Shown in pieces: positions 14,382 to 20,311 of a DNA stretch of 20,311 bases. Position 1 is the first letter of the stretch. Each line of letters begins with the position of its first letter. The DNA is from an uncultured Desulfobacterales bacterium (GTDB lineage: Bacteria; Desulfobacterota; Desulfobacteria; Desulfobacterales; G020354645). The stretch is from the NCBI GenBank assembly GCA_947259865.1, contig CAMYNZ010000063.1, forward strand, positions 1 to 20,311. Reading direction: 5' to 3'. The translations under genes and the position numbers were made by a program. The notes beneath the pieces were generated by a model that was not told where the DNA came from, did not search any database, and saw nothing but the letters and a program-made list of their open reading frames with translations.

Positions 14382-14912
14382 ATGAGGCTGAAAAAATTAT
14401 TGGAGCAGAATAAGAAGGCGATTGTTAACCAATGGTTTGAACGGGTTGTTAAAACCTATGCTCCCGACACGGCGCAATTTATAAAAAACCAAAAAGACCC
14501 CTTTTCCAATCCGATCGGAAATGCCTTGTCTCAGGGACTCCCGGTTTTGTTCGACCAACTGCTGGCTGGTCCGGAGACGGAAACCGTAACAAAATTTCTG
14601 GACCCTATCATTAGAATTCGCGCCGTACAAAATTATTCCCCTTCTCAAGCCACCGCATTTATCCTCATTTTAAAAAACATAATCAGAGAAATCCTGAAAG
14701 ATGAACGCAAAGACGGCCGGATCGCCAATGAGTTGCTGCAATTTGAATTGCAGATCGATGCATTAAGCCTGGCTGCCTTTGATATATATATGGCCTGTAA
14801 AGAGAAAATTTACGATCTCAAAACCAACTTAGAAAAAAATAAAGTCCTTAAAGCGTTTGAACGGGCGGGACTGATAACTGAGACACCGGAGCGGGATCCG
14901 GGTCTGCAGTGA
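14382..14912 (+). CDS. RsbRD N-terminal-domain protein at the head of the dsr operon
   Basis: A cytoplasmic all-helical protein of 176 residues resembling the RsbRD N-terminal sensory domain (RsbT co-antagonist type). The opening KKLLEQNKKAIVNQWFERVV, the PFSNPIGNAL segment and a helical centre around PSQATAFILILKNIIREIL fit that domain; there is no C-terminal STAS domain. I recall that stand-alone proteins of this type commonly sit next to dsrM in Desulfobacterota, so a sensing or accessory role for the complex is inferred, not shown. AAGGAGGG at 14358-14365 is 16 bases from ATG 14382, rather far; GGAG at 14367-14370, 11 bases away, may be the functional site. A 184-base gap separates it from dsrM. 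Confidence 0.78.
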   Translation: MRLKKLLEQNKKAIVNQWFERVVKTYAPDTAQFIKNQKDPFSNPIGNALSQGLPVLFDQLLAGPETETVTKFLDPIIRIRAVQNYSPSQATAFILILKNIIREILKDERKDGRIANELLQFELQIDALSLAAFDIYMACKEKIYDLKTNLEKNKVLKAFERAGLITETPERDPGLQ

Positions 14913-15053
14913 AACTAAACATTACCCTATGATCAGGATTCCGGGCAACAGATCAGGTTTTTCAAGCTGGCGCAAGGGTCCTTCAGACGTCTGCCCTAAC
15001 AAAATCGGATATAGTTGGATGGCGGCCAGACACTGATCAAGCCATTTTGAAAT

Positions 15054-15075
15054 CTCCCAAATGTTGTCTTGGGAG
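15054..15075 (+). other. Stem-loop just before the dsrM ribosome site
   Basis: CTCCCAA (15054-15060) pairs with TTGGGAG (15069-15075) around an 8-base loop, about 7 bases before the GAGGTG ribosome site of dsrM. No T-run follows. It may separate the expression of the RsbRD gene from dsrM by mRNA processing or stability. Confidence 0.35.
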
Positions 15076-15096
15076 CCACGAGTGAGGTGCTGATAT

Positions 15097-16176
15097 ATGA
15101 ATGCAAAGTACATTGTTTCATTCCTAGCGGTTGTTGTGCTGTTTTTGCTGTCCTATGTGGGGGTAGCGGCAGCCGGGCTTCAAGTTGTTTTTGGGATTAT
15201 CATTCCCTATCTGGCCTTCCTCACGTTCGGTATCGGTTTCATATACCGCATCATGGATTGGTCCCGCGCGCCGGTGCCATTCCGCATACCCACGACGGCC
15301 GGCCAGCAAAAATCATTGCCCTGGTTCAAACAAGAAATTACAGATTGTCCCTCCAGCACCGGCGGGGTTGTCTTACGGATGATTCTTGAAATCGTGTTCT
15401 TCCGTTCGTTGTTTAGAAATACCCGCATGAAACTAAAGGAAGGATCCAAAATCTCCTACCAGCTGGAACTTTTTCTATGGCTGGGAGCTCTGGCATTTCA
15501 TTGGGCCTTATTTACGGTGCTTTTCAGGCATCTGCGGTTTTTCACAAATCCGGTGCCGTTCATCGTCCAGCTGGTGGAAAATGTGGATAGTTTTTTCCGG
15601 TTCGAATTCTTAAGTGATACTGTCCAGATAGGGGTACCGGGGGTATACCTTTCCGGCCTGGTTCTTTTACTGGCAGTAACCTATCTTTTTCTCAGAAGAA
15701 TTTTCATTTCGAATGTTAAATATATATCCCTTGCCGCAGACTATTTTCCCCTCTTTTTGATTTTCGGCATTGCCTTTACCGGGATCCTAATGCGCTATAT
15801 TACCAAAATAGATGTCACAGCTGCCAAGGCACTCACCATGGGTCTGGTTACTTTTCGACCCACAATTCCGGATGGAATCAGTCCCATTTTTTATGTGCAT
15901 GTGTTTTTTGTCAGCGTTCTGCTGGCCTACTTTCCGTTCAGTAAACTGATGCACCTGGGAGGCGTATTTCTGAGTCCCACCCGAAACTTGACCACCAACA
16001 CCCGGGAAGTTCGGCATGTTAATCCGTGGAATTATCCGGTTAAGGTTCATACTTACGAAGAGTATGAGGATGAATTCAGAGATAAGATGGTAGCGGCTGG
16101 ACTGCCGGTTGACAAACAACCCGTTGACAAACAGATCGTTAAAGCGGCTCCAGAAGAATCAGAGGAAAAGGAGTAA
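15097..16176 (+). CDS. dsrM: DsrM, di-heme cytochrome b subunit of DsrMKJOP
   Basis: The 359-residue integral membrane subunit, related to NarI and HdrE, exchanges electrons with menaquinone and passes them to DsrK. There are about six hydrophobic segments (starting at ~5, 30, 125, 185, 215 and 265). Two His pairs, His135/His145 and His268/His286, lie in predicted helices and are the likely heme b ligands. The C-terminal ~50 residues are cytoplasmic and charged, with a small tandem repeat PVDKQ-PVDKQ near 337-346 that is a 15-bp duplication at DNA level. GAGGTG precedes ATG 15097. dsrK starts 3 bases after the stop. The family call is firm because the full operon follows. Confidence 0.94.
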   Translation: MNAKYIVSFLAVVVLFLLSYVGVAAAGLQVVFGIIIPYLAFLTFGIGFIYRIMDWSRAPVPFRIPTTAGQQKSLPWFKQEITDCPSSTGGVVLRMILEIVFFRSLFRNTRMKLKEGSKISYQLELFLWLGALAFHWALFTVLFRHLRFFTNPVPFIVQLVENVDSFFRFEFLSDTVQIGVPGVYLSGLVLLLAVTYLFLRRIFISNVKYISLAADYFPLFLIFGIAFTGILMRYITKIDVTAAKALTMGLVTFRPTIPDGISPIFYVHVFFVSVLLAYFPFSKLMHLGGVFLSPTRNLTTNTREVRHVNPWNYPVKVHTYEEYEDEFRDKMVAAGLPVDKQPVDKQIVKAAPEESEEKE

Positions 16177-16179
16177 GAG

Positions 16180-17823
16180 ATGTCTGACCTTCCAACACCT
16201 GAAGAGATATTAAAGTTAGACCATCGTCCACCCGCAGCGGACTGGATGGATACACCCGTTGAAATCAGAAAAGGGATTGCCTGTTATGCCGGCAATCCCA
16301 AAAGTCTTGAAGCGCTGGGGCTTCCCAACCCGCGAACATGGAGTTGTTTCGATGAAGACTGGCAACTTCCTGAAAACTGGCAGGAGATCATTCATGAGGG
16401 CTTCAAAGAGCGTCTGGAAAAATTCAGATCTTTCAAGGTTTTCATGGATATCTGCGTCAGATGCGGGGCCTGTGCTGATAAATGTCATTACTTTATCGGT
16501 ACCGGGGATCCCAAGAATATGCCGGTGCTGAGAGCGGAGTTGTTGCGCTCGGTGTATCGCAACGATTTCTCGAGGGTCGGTAAAATTCTCGGCAGGGTCG
16601 CCGGTGCCCGGCCGATGACGATGGCAGTACTCAAAGAGTGGTGGTCTTACCTCTTTCAGTGCTCGGAATGCCGCCGGTGTTCCGTTTTTTGTCCCTATGG
16701 GATCGATACGGCCGAAATCACCATCATGGGCCGGGAGCTATTGAATTTACTGGGTCTTAACATAGACTGGATTGTAACCCCGGTGGCCAATTGCTTCCGC
16801 ACAGGCAACCATCTTGGCATTCAACCCCACGCTTTCAAGGATATGCTCGATTTCTTCACGGATGAACTAGAGGAGATCACCGGTGTCAGGGTGGATCCAC
16901 TGTTTAACAAAAAAGGCGCCGATATTATGTTTATTACACCCTCCGGGGATATATTCGCCGATCCGGGCACATACACCTGCATGGGTTACATGATGTTGTT
17001 CCATTTTCTGAAGCAGAAATACGGGATAAATATCACCTGGAGTACCTACGCGTCTGAGGGGGGAAATTTCGGCTTTTTTACCTCCCATGAAATGATGAAA
17101 CGGCTCAACGCCAAGATGTATGCGGAAGCCAAAAGACTCGGGGTAAAATGGATCCTGGGTGGAGAGTGCGGGCACATGTGGCGGGTCATGCATCAATACA
17201 TGGACACCATGAACGGTCCGCCGGATTTTATGGAGGAACCGGTTTCGCCCATTACCGGGACGAAATTTGAGAACGCCAAATCCAGCAAGATTGTGCACAT
17301 TGCCGAGTTTGTTTCCGATCTTATAAAGCACAAAAAGCTTGACCTCGATCCCAGCCGTAACGATCACCTCAAGGTTACCTTTCATGATTCCTGCAATACG
17401 GCCCGGGGCATGGGAATCTTCGAGGAACCGCGTTATGTGATTAAAAACGTATGTAATCATTTTTATGATATGCCGCGCAACACCATCCGGGAATCGACCT
17501 TTTGCTGCGGCAGCGGATCGGGCCTGAATGCCGGCGAGGATATGGAACTGCGGATGGCCGGGGGCCTGCCCCGCGCCAATGCGGTCAAATACGTACACGA
17601 GAAACACGGTGTAAACATGCTTGCCTGTATCTGCGCAATCGATAGAGCCGTGCTGCCGGATCTTATGGAATACTGGGTTCCCGAAGTGGATGTCACCGGG
17701 ATTCATGAAATGGTGGCGAATGCGCTCAACCTGCCCGGGCAAAACCAGAGAAATACCGACCTGAGAGGTGAACCGTTGCCGGGAACCGAGGGTGAAACGG
17801 AGGATGAAGCCGATGAAGGATAA
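16180..17823 (+). CDS. dsrK: DsrK, HdrD-like iron-sulfur catalytic subunit
   Basis: The 547-residue cytoplasmic subunit is related to HdrD of heterodisulfide reductase and is thought to reduce the DsrC trisulfide. Two [4Fe-4S] motifs are complete: C92-x2-C95-x2-C98-x3-C102 and C161-x2-C164-x2-C167-x3-C171. The catalytic non-cubane cluster domain follows, with Cys330 in GGECGH, Cys405 in HDSCNTARG, the CCG pair at 442-443, and CIC at 483-485. The last ~25 residues are acidic. A consensus AAGGAG precedes ATG 16180. The 3' end overlaps dsrJ by 11 bases and contains the dsrJ ribosome site. Confidence 0.95.
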   Translation: MSDLPTPEEILKLDHRPPAADWMDTPVEIRKGIACYAGNPKSLEALGLPNPRTWSCFDEDWQLPENWQEIIHEGFKERLEKFRSFKVFMDICVRCGACADKCHYFIGTGDPKNMPVLRAELLRSVYRNDFSRVGKILGRVAGARPMTMAVLKEWWSYLFQCSECRRCSVFCPYGIDTAEITIMGRELLNLLGLNIDWIVTPVANCFRTGNHLGIQPHAFKDMLDFFTDELEEITGVRVDPLFNKKGADIMFITPSGDIFADPGTYTCMGYMMLFHFLKQKYGINITWSTYASEGGNFGFFTSHEMMKRLNAKMYAEAKRLGVKWILGGECGHMWRVMHQYMDTMNGPPDFMEEPVSPITGTKFENAKSSKIVHIAEFVSDLIKHKKLDLDPSRNDHLKVTFHDSCNTARGMGIFEEPRYVIKNVCNHFYDMPRNTIRESTFCCGSGSGLNAGEDMELRMAGGLPRANAVKYVHEKHGVNMLACICAIDRAVLPDLMEYWVPEVDVTGIHEMVANALNLPGQNQRNTDLRGEPLPGTEGETEDEADEG

Positions 17824-18202
17824 AAAAATCATCATTACAGGACTTGTTGTCTTCTGCATTATATTAATATTTCCGTTCCTGTACAACTGGGGCAAAGCGG
17901 CGCCGCCACCGGTGCTCGAATTGACGGCCAAAGCCAAAGCTGCCGAAGCGTGCGTGCGCTCCACAGATTATATGAAAGCCGAGCACATGAAGGTGCTGGA
18001 TCTCTGGCGGCATTCGGTTGTGAGGAATGCTGAGAGAATATACGTCAACAGCAAGGGCCAGGAATTTACGATGAGTCTATCCAATACCTGTTTGGATTGT
18101 CATTCAAACAAGGCTGAATTTTGCGACCGCTGTCATGACTATGCTTCTGTCAGACCTTACTGCTGGGATTGCCATATTGATAACCCGAAGGAGAAAAAGT
18201 GA
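17813..18202 (+). CDS. dsrJ: DsrJ, periplasmic triheme cytochrome c
   Basis: A 129-residue membrane-anchored multiheme cytochrome facing the periplasm. A hydrophobic N-terminal helix (residues ~6-25) serves as signal or anchor. Three CXXCH sites are CLDCH (93-97), CDRCH (104-108) and CWDCH (117-121). Cys47 in ACVRSTDYMKAEHM is the conserved candidate for the unusual His/Cys heme ligation described for this family. Three in-frame starts exist upstream of 17820; ATG 17813 is chosen because CGGAGG (17798-17803), inside dsrK, lies 9 bases ahead of it. Its stop TGA shares its A with the dsrO ATG. Confidence 0.94.
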   Translation: MKDKKIIITGLVVFCIILIFPFLYNWGKAAPPPVLELTAKAKAAEACVRSTDYMKAEHMKVLDLWRHSVVRNAERIYVNSKGQEFTMSLSNTCLDCHSNKAEFCDRCHDYASVRPYCWDCHIDNPKEKK

Positions 18203-18993
18203 TGGAAAACAGCCGAAGAAATTTTTTGAAAATTGCTGGATTTTCAGCACTGGGGGTGGGGGCCGGGCCGGTTCTGGACGCATTTGCCAAAGAAGCGGCC
18301 CAGGCGACGCTGCCCGAGTATCAAATCAAAAAGAGTTCTGAAGCCCTAACGGCAAAACAGTGGGCCATGGTGGTGGATACCCGCAAATTCGAATCGTCCA
18401 AGGATCTGGAAACGCTGGTTGAAGCCTGTCACAAGATCCATAATGTTCCTAAATTTGAAAATAAGCGCCATGAGATCAAATGGATCTGGGAGGAAGAATA
18501 TCACAATGCGTTTCCCATGAAGGCCGCCCGGTTTATCAGTGAAAAAGTTGAGCATACGCCCTTTGCGGTTCTTTGCAATCACTGTGAAAACCCTCCCTGT
18601 GTCCGGGCCTGCCCGACCCAGGCGACATTTAAAAGGGAAAGCGACGGCATCGTATTGATGGACTTTCATCGCTGCATCGGATGCAGATTCTGCATGGCAG
18701 CCTGTCCTTTTGGGGCCCGGAGTTTTAATTTCAGGGATCCGAAGCCGTTCATCGCTCAGATCAACAAAAAATTTCCCAGACGATCCAAGGGTGTGGTGGA
18801 AAAATGTAATTTCTGTGCCGAGCGTCTGGCTGTGGGGCAACTGCCGGCCTGCGTTGAAAAATCAAACGGTGCGCTGGTGTTCGGGGATCTGTATGATCCC
18901 CAGTCGGAAGTCCGGCAACTGATAAAGACAAATTATACCATTCGACGTAAACAGTCATTAGGGACCGAACCGGCGGTTTACTACATAGTGTGA
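18202..18993 (+). CDS. dsrO: DsrO, Tat-exported periplasmic ferredoxin-like subunit
   Basis: A 263-residue iron-sulfur protein that passes electrons between DsrP and DsrJ in the periplasm. It begins with a twin-arginine signal, SRRNFLK (residues 4-10). Cysteines: C76; C125, C128, C133, C137; C158, C161, C164, C168; C202, C205, C217. In the four-cluster PsrB/HybA relatives there are sixteen. Here the first three of the N-terminal motif and the last of the C-terminal motif are gone, which leaves three complete [4Fe-4S] sets. The start ATG 18202 overlaps the dsrJ stop, with AAGGAG (18188-18193) eight bases upstream; the GTG just before it at 18199 is less likely. Confidence 0.94.
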   Translation: MENSRRNFLKIAGFSALGVGAGPVLDAFAKEAAQATLPEYQIKKSSEALTAKQWAMVVDTRKFESSKDLETLVEACHKIHNVPKFENKRHEIKWIWEEEYHNAFPMKAARFISEKVEHTPFAVLCNHCENPPCVRACPTQATFKRESDGIVLMDFHRCIGCRFCMAACPFGARSFNFRDPKPFIAQINKKFPRRSKGVVEKCNFCAERLAVGQLPACVEKSNGALVFGDLYDPQSEVRQLIKTNYTIRRKQSLGTEPAVYYIV

Positions 18994-19000
18994 GGTGGTT

Positions 19001-20158
19001 ATGCTTGAATTAGCTTTTAAGGGAAGTAAGAAATACTACGGATGGATAACGGCTCTGCTAATTATCATCGGCATCGGTTTTGGATTTTATTTAAAACAGC
19101 TGGGTTTTGGCCTGGGAATAACCGGCCTGAGCCGGGATGTGTCCTGGGGGTTTTACATCGCCCAGTTTACCTTTTTGGTCGGTGTGGCCGCCGGAGGCGT
19201 TATGGTGGTTTTGCCTTATTACCTGCATGATTACAAAGCTTTTGGCAGGGTCACCATATTGGGTGAATTTCTGGCGATTGCGGCGGTTCTCATGTGTATG
19301 CTGTTTATCATCGTAGATCTCGGTCAACCGATGCGATTTATTAACATCTTCTTGTACCCGACATGGCATTCCGTTCTTTTCTGGGATGCCGTTGTACTCA
19401 ACGTTTATCTTTTATTGAATATCGTTATCGGCTGGAATGTTTTGGAGGCCGAGCGAAACAATATTCATTATCAGTTCTGGTTAAAACCGTTGATTTATAT
19501 ATCGATTCCTTGGGCCATCAGCATCCACACCGTAACTGCATTTTTGTACGCCGGTTTGCCGGGCCGGGGCTTCTGGATGACGGCCATCCTGGCTCCCCGC
19601 TTTCTTTCCTCGGCCTTTGCTTCAGGACCGGCGCTGGTGATACTGTTATGTCTGATCATCCGCAAAACGACTAATTTTGATCCGGGCCGTGAGCAGATTC
19701 AATCCCTGGCTAAAATTGTCGCCTATGCCATCTGCCTGAATGTTTTTTTCTTTTTGTGCGAGATCTTTACGGTTTTTTACAGTCAGGTCCCGGAACACAT
19801 GGACCACTTCAAATACCTTTTTACCGGCCTTCATGGCCACGGTGCATATGTGCCCTGGATGTGGGTATCCCTGGGCCTGATGGTGTTGAGTATTATTCTA
19901 CTGGTCAACCCCATCACGCGCAAAAACGAAGGGGTGCTGGCGGTAGCCTGTGTGACGGTTTTTGCCGGAACCTGGATCGACAAAGGACTGGGAATGATCT
20001 CCGGCGGATTTGTCCCCAACCCCCTTCATCATATTAGCGAATATATCCCGACATTCCCCGAGATTATGATCTCCCTCGGTGTTTGGGCCACCGGTTTTTT
20101 GGTATTAACCGCGCTTTTTAAAATTGCCGTTGCGGTCAAAGAGGAAGTTGGCACCTGA
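19001..20158 (+). CDS. dsrP: DsrP, NrfD-family membrane subunit
   Basis: A 385-residue polytopic protein of the NrfD/PsrC family, with about ten hydrophobic segments spread over the whole length. It interacts with menaquinone and with DsrO on the periplasmic side. Family-like features are GFYIAQFTFLVGVAAGGVMV near residue 50-70 (read in parts), VDLGQPMRF and the long hydrophobic helices around WAISIHTVTAFLYAGLPGR. It has no cofactor-binding cysteines or CXXCH, as expected. The start is ATG 19001, where GAGG (18992-18995) is five bases upstream and overlaps the dsrO stop; a GTG at 18995 is in frame but sits within that site. It is the last gene of the operon and is followed by the terminator at 20185. 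Confidence 0.94.
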   Translation: MLELAFKGSKKYYGWITALLIIIGIGFGFYLKQLGFGLGITGLSRDVSWGFYIAQFTFLVGVAAGGVMVVLPYYLHDYKAFGRVTILGEFLAIAAVLMCMLFIIVDLGQPMRFINIFLYPTWHSVLFWDAVVLNVYLLLNIVIGWNVLEAERNNIHYQFWLKPLIYISIPWAISIHTVTAFLYAGLPGRGFWMTAILAPRFLSSAFASGPALVILLCLIIRKTTNFDPGREQIQSLAKIVAYAICLNVFFFLCEIFTVFYSQVPEHMDHFKYLFTGLHGHGAYVPWMWVSLGLMVLSIILLVNPITRKNEGVLAVACVTVFAGTWIDKGLGMISGGFVPNPLHHISEYIPTFPEIMISLGVWATGFLVLTALFKIAVAVKEEVGT

Positions 20159-20184
20159 TCGCCTGCTTAGAATATGTCACAACT

Positions 20185-20219
20185 AAAAGGGGCACCCGCT
20201 AGGGGTCGCCCCTTTTTTT
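20185..20219 (+). terminator. Intrinsic terminator of the dsr operon
   Basis: AAAAGGGGC-ACCC (20185-20197) pairs with GGGT-C-GCCCCTTTT (20203-20216), with one bulged C and a 5-base loop, ending in seven T's (20213-20219). It lies 26 bases after the dsrP stop. The remaining bases to the window end hold nothing recognisable apart from TTGACG at 20298, which could be the -35 box of a gene beyond the edge. Confidence 0.88.
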
Positions 20220-20311
20220 AGCTGCCGGGCCCGACACCAGAAACCCAGCGCCCTTTAAATCGTCGATATAATAGTGCAATCATCCCAAAAAAAATTGTTG
20301 ACGCCGGTTTA

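Noticed and set aside
14922..15113. 63-residue minus-strand frame in the gap before dsrM
   Set aside because: It is antisense to the operon transcript, overlaps the dsrM start and shows no ribosome site or motif.
16104..16133. 15-bp tandem duplication containing TTGACAAAC, resembling repeated -35 boxes
   Set aside because: It lies inside dsrM, keeps the frame (PVDKQ repeated) and has no convincing -10 partner, so it is a coding microduplication.
16867..17964. 365-residue minus-strand frame
   Set aside because: It is the antisense shadow of dsrK and dsrJ, whose iron-sulfur and heme motifs prove the plus-strand frames.
1..20311. CRISPR array, tRNA or rRNA genes, transposase or integrase genes
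   Set aside because: None was seen: no regularly spaced long repeats, no cloverleaf recognised by eye and no transposase or integrase motifs.

Overview
The window is a stretch of chromosome from a Gram-negative, dissimilatory sulfate-reducing bacterium, most likely a member of the Desulfobacterota (Desulfobacterales-like). The main reason is a complete dsrMKJOP operon (15097-20158), the membrane electron-transfer complex tied to dissimilatory sulfite reductase. It is preceded by an RsbRD N-terminal-domain gene. Strong Shine-Dalgarno sites, several outer-membrane lipoproteins and a near-consensus sigma-54 promoter agree with this. No rRNA, tRNA, CRISPR array or complete mobile element was seen. 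The species cannot be named from the sequence alone.

Layout. (1) 1-558 is largely non-coding. (2) 559-3959 on the plus strand holds a RhlB-like DEAD-box RNA helicase, a class I SAM-dependent methyltransferase and an AmrS-type radical SAM enzyme; the last two look co-transcribed. (3) 3960-4669 is a long intergenic region. It holds a sigma-54-type promoter about 75 bp ahead of a perfect terminator hairpin with no gene between them, which is a candidate small RNA, and then a sigma-70-type promoter for the next genes. (4) 4670-5941 is a two-gene unit: an isoprenylcysteine-carboxyl-methyltransferase-like membrane protein and a small LPS-kinase/RIO-like kinase. (5) 6038-13598 is an envelope block. 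It has an OmpA/MotB-type coiled-coil protein (minus), a FlgO-like lipoprotein (plus), then a five-gene minus-strand operon read from 13598 down to 8456: LpoB-like, COG3014-like, a large LPP20-type lipoprotein, a PDZ-less trypsin-like protease and a small LPP20 lipoprotein. A shared bidirectional terminator lies at 8410-8446. (6) 13599-14381 is the regulatory region between that operon and dsr, with helically phased direct repeats, a good sigma-70 promoter and a structured leader. (7) 14382-20158 is rsbRD-N plus dsrMKJOP, closed by a strong terminator at 20185-20219.

How the genes work together. DsrM and DsrP are quinone-interacting membrane subunits, DsrK is the cytoplasmic HdrD-like iron-sulfur subunit, and DsrJ (three CXXCH hemes) and DsrO (Tat-exported ferredoxin-like) face the periplasm. 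Together they connect the quinone pool to reduction of the DsrC trisulfide. The 6-13.6 kb block encodes six predicted lipoproteins and one periplasmic protease. Its TolB-N/CsgG-like and LPP20 domain types recall the FlgO/FlgP/FlgT and LpoA/LpoB envelope systems, but no flagellar gene or penicillin-binding protein is present. That block and the orphan sigma-54 transcript are the least explained parts of the window.
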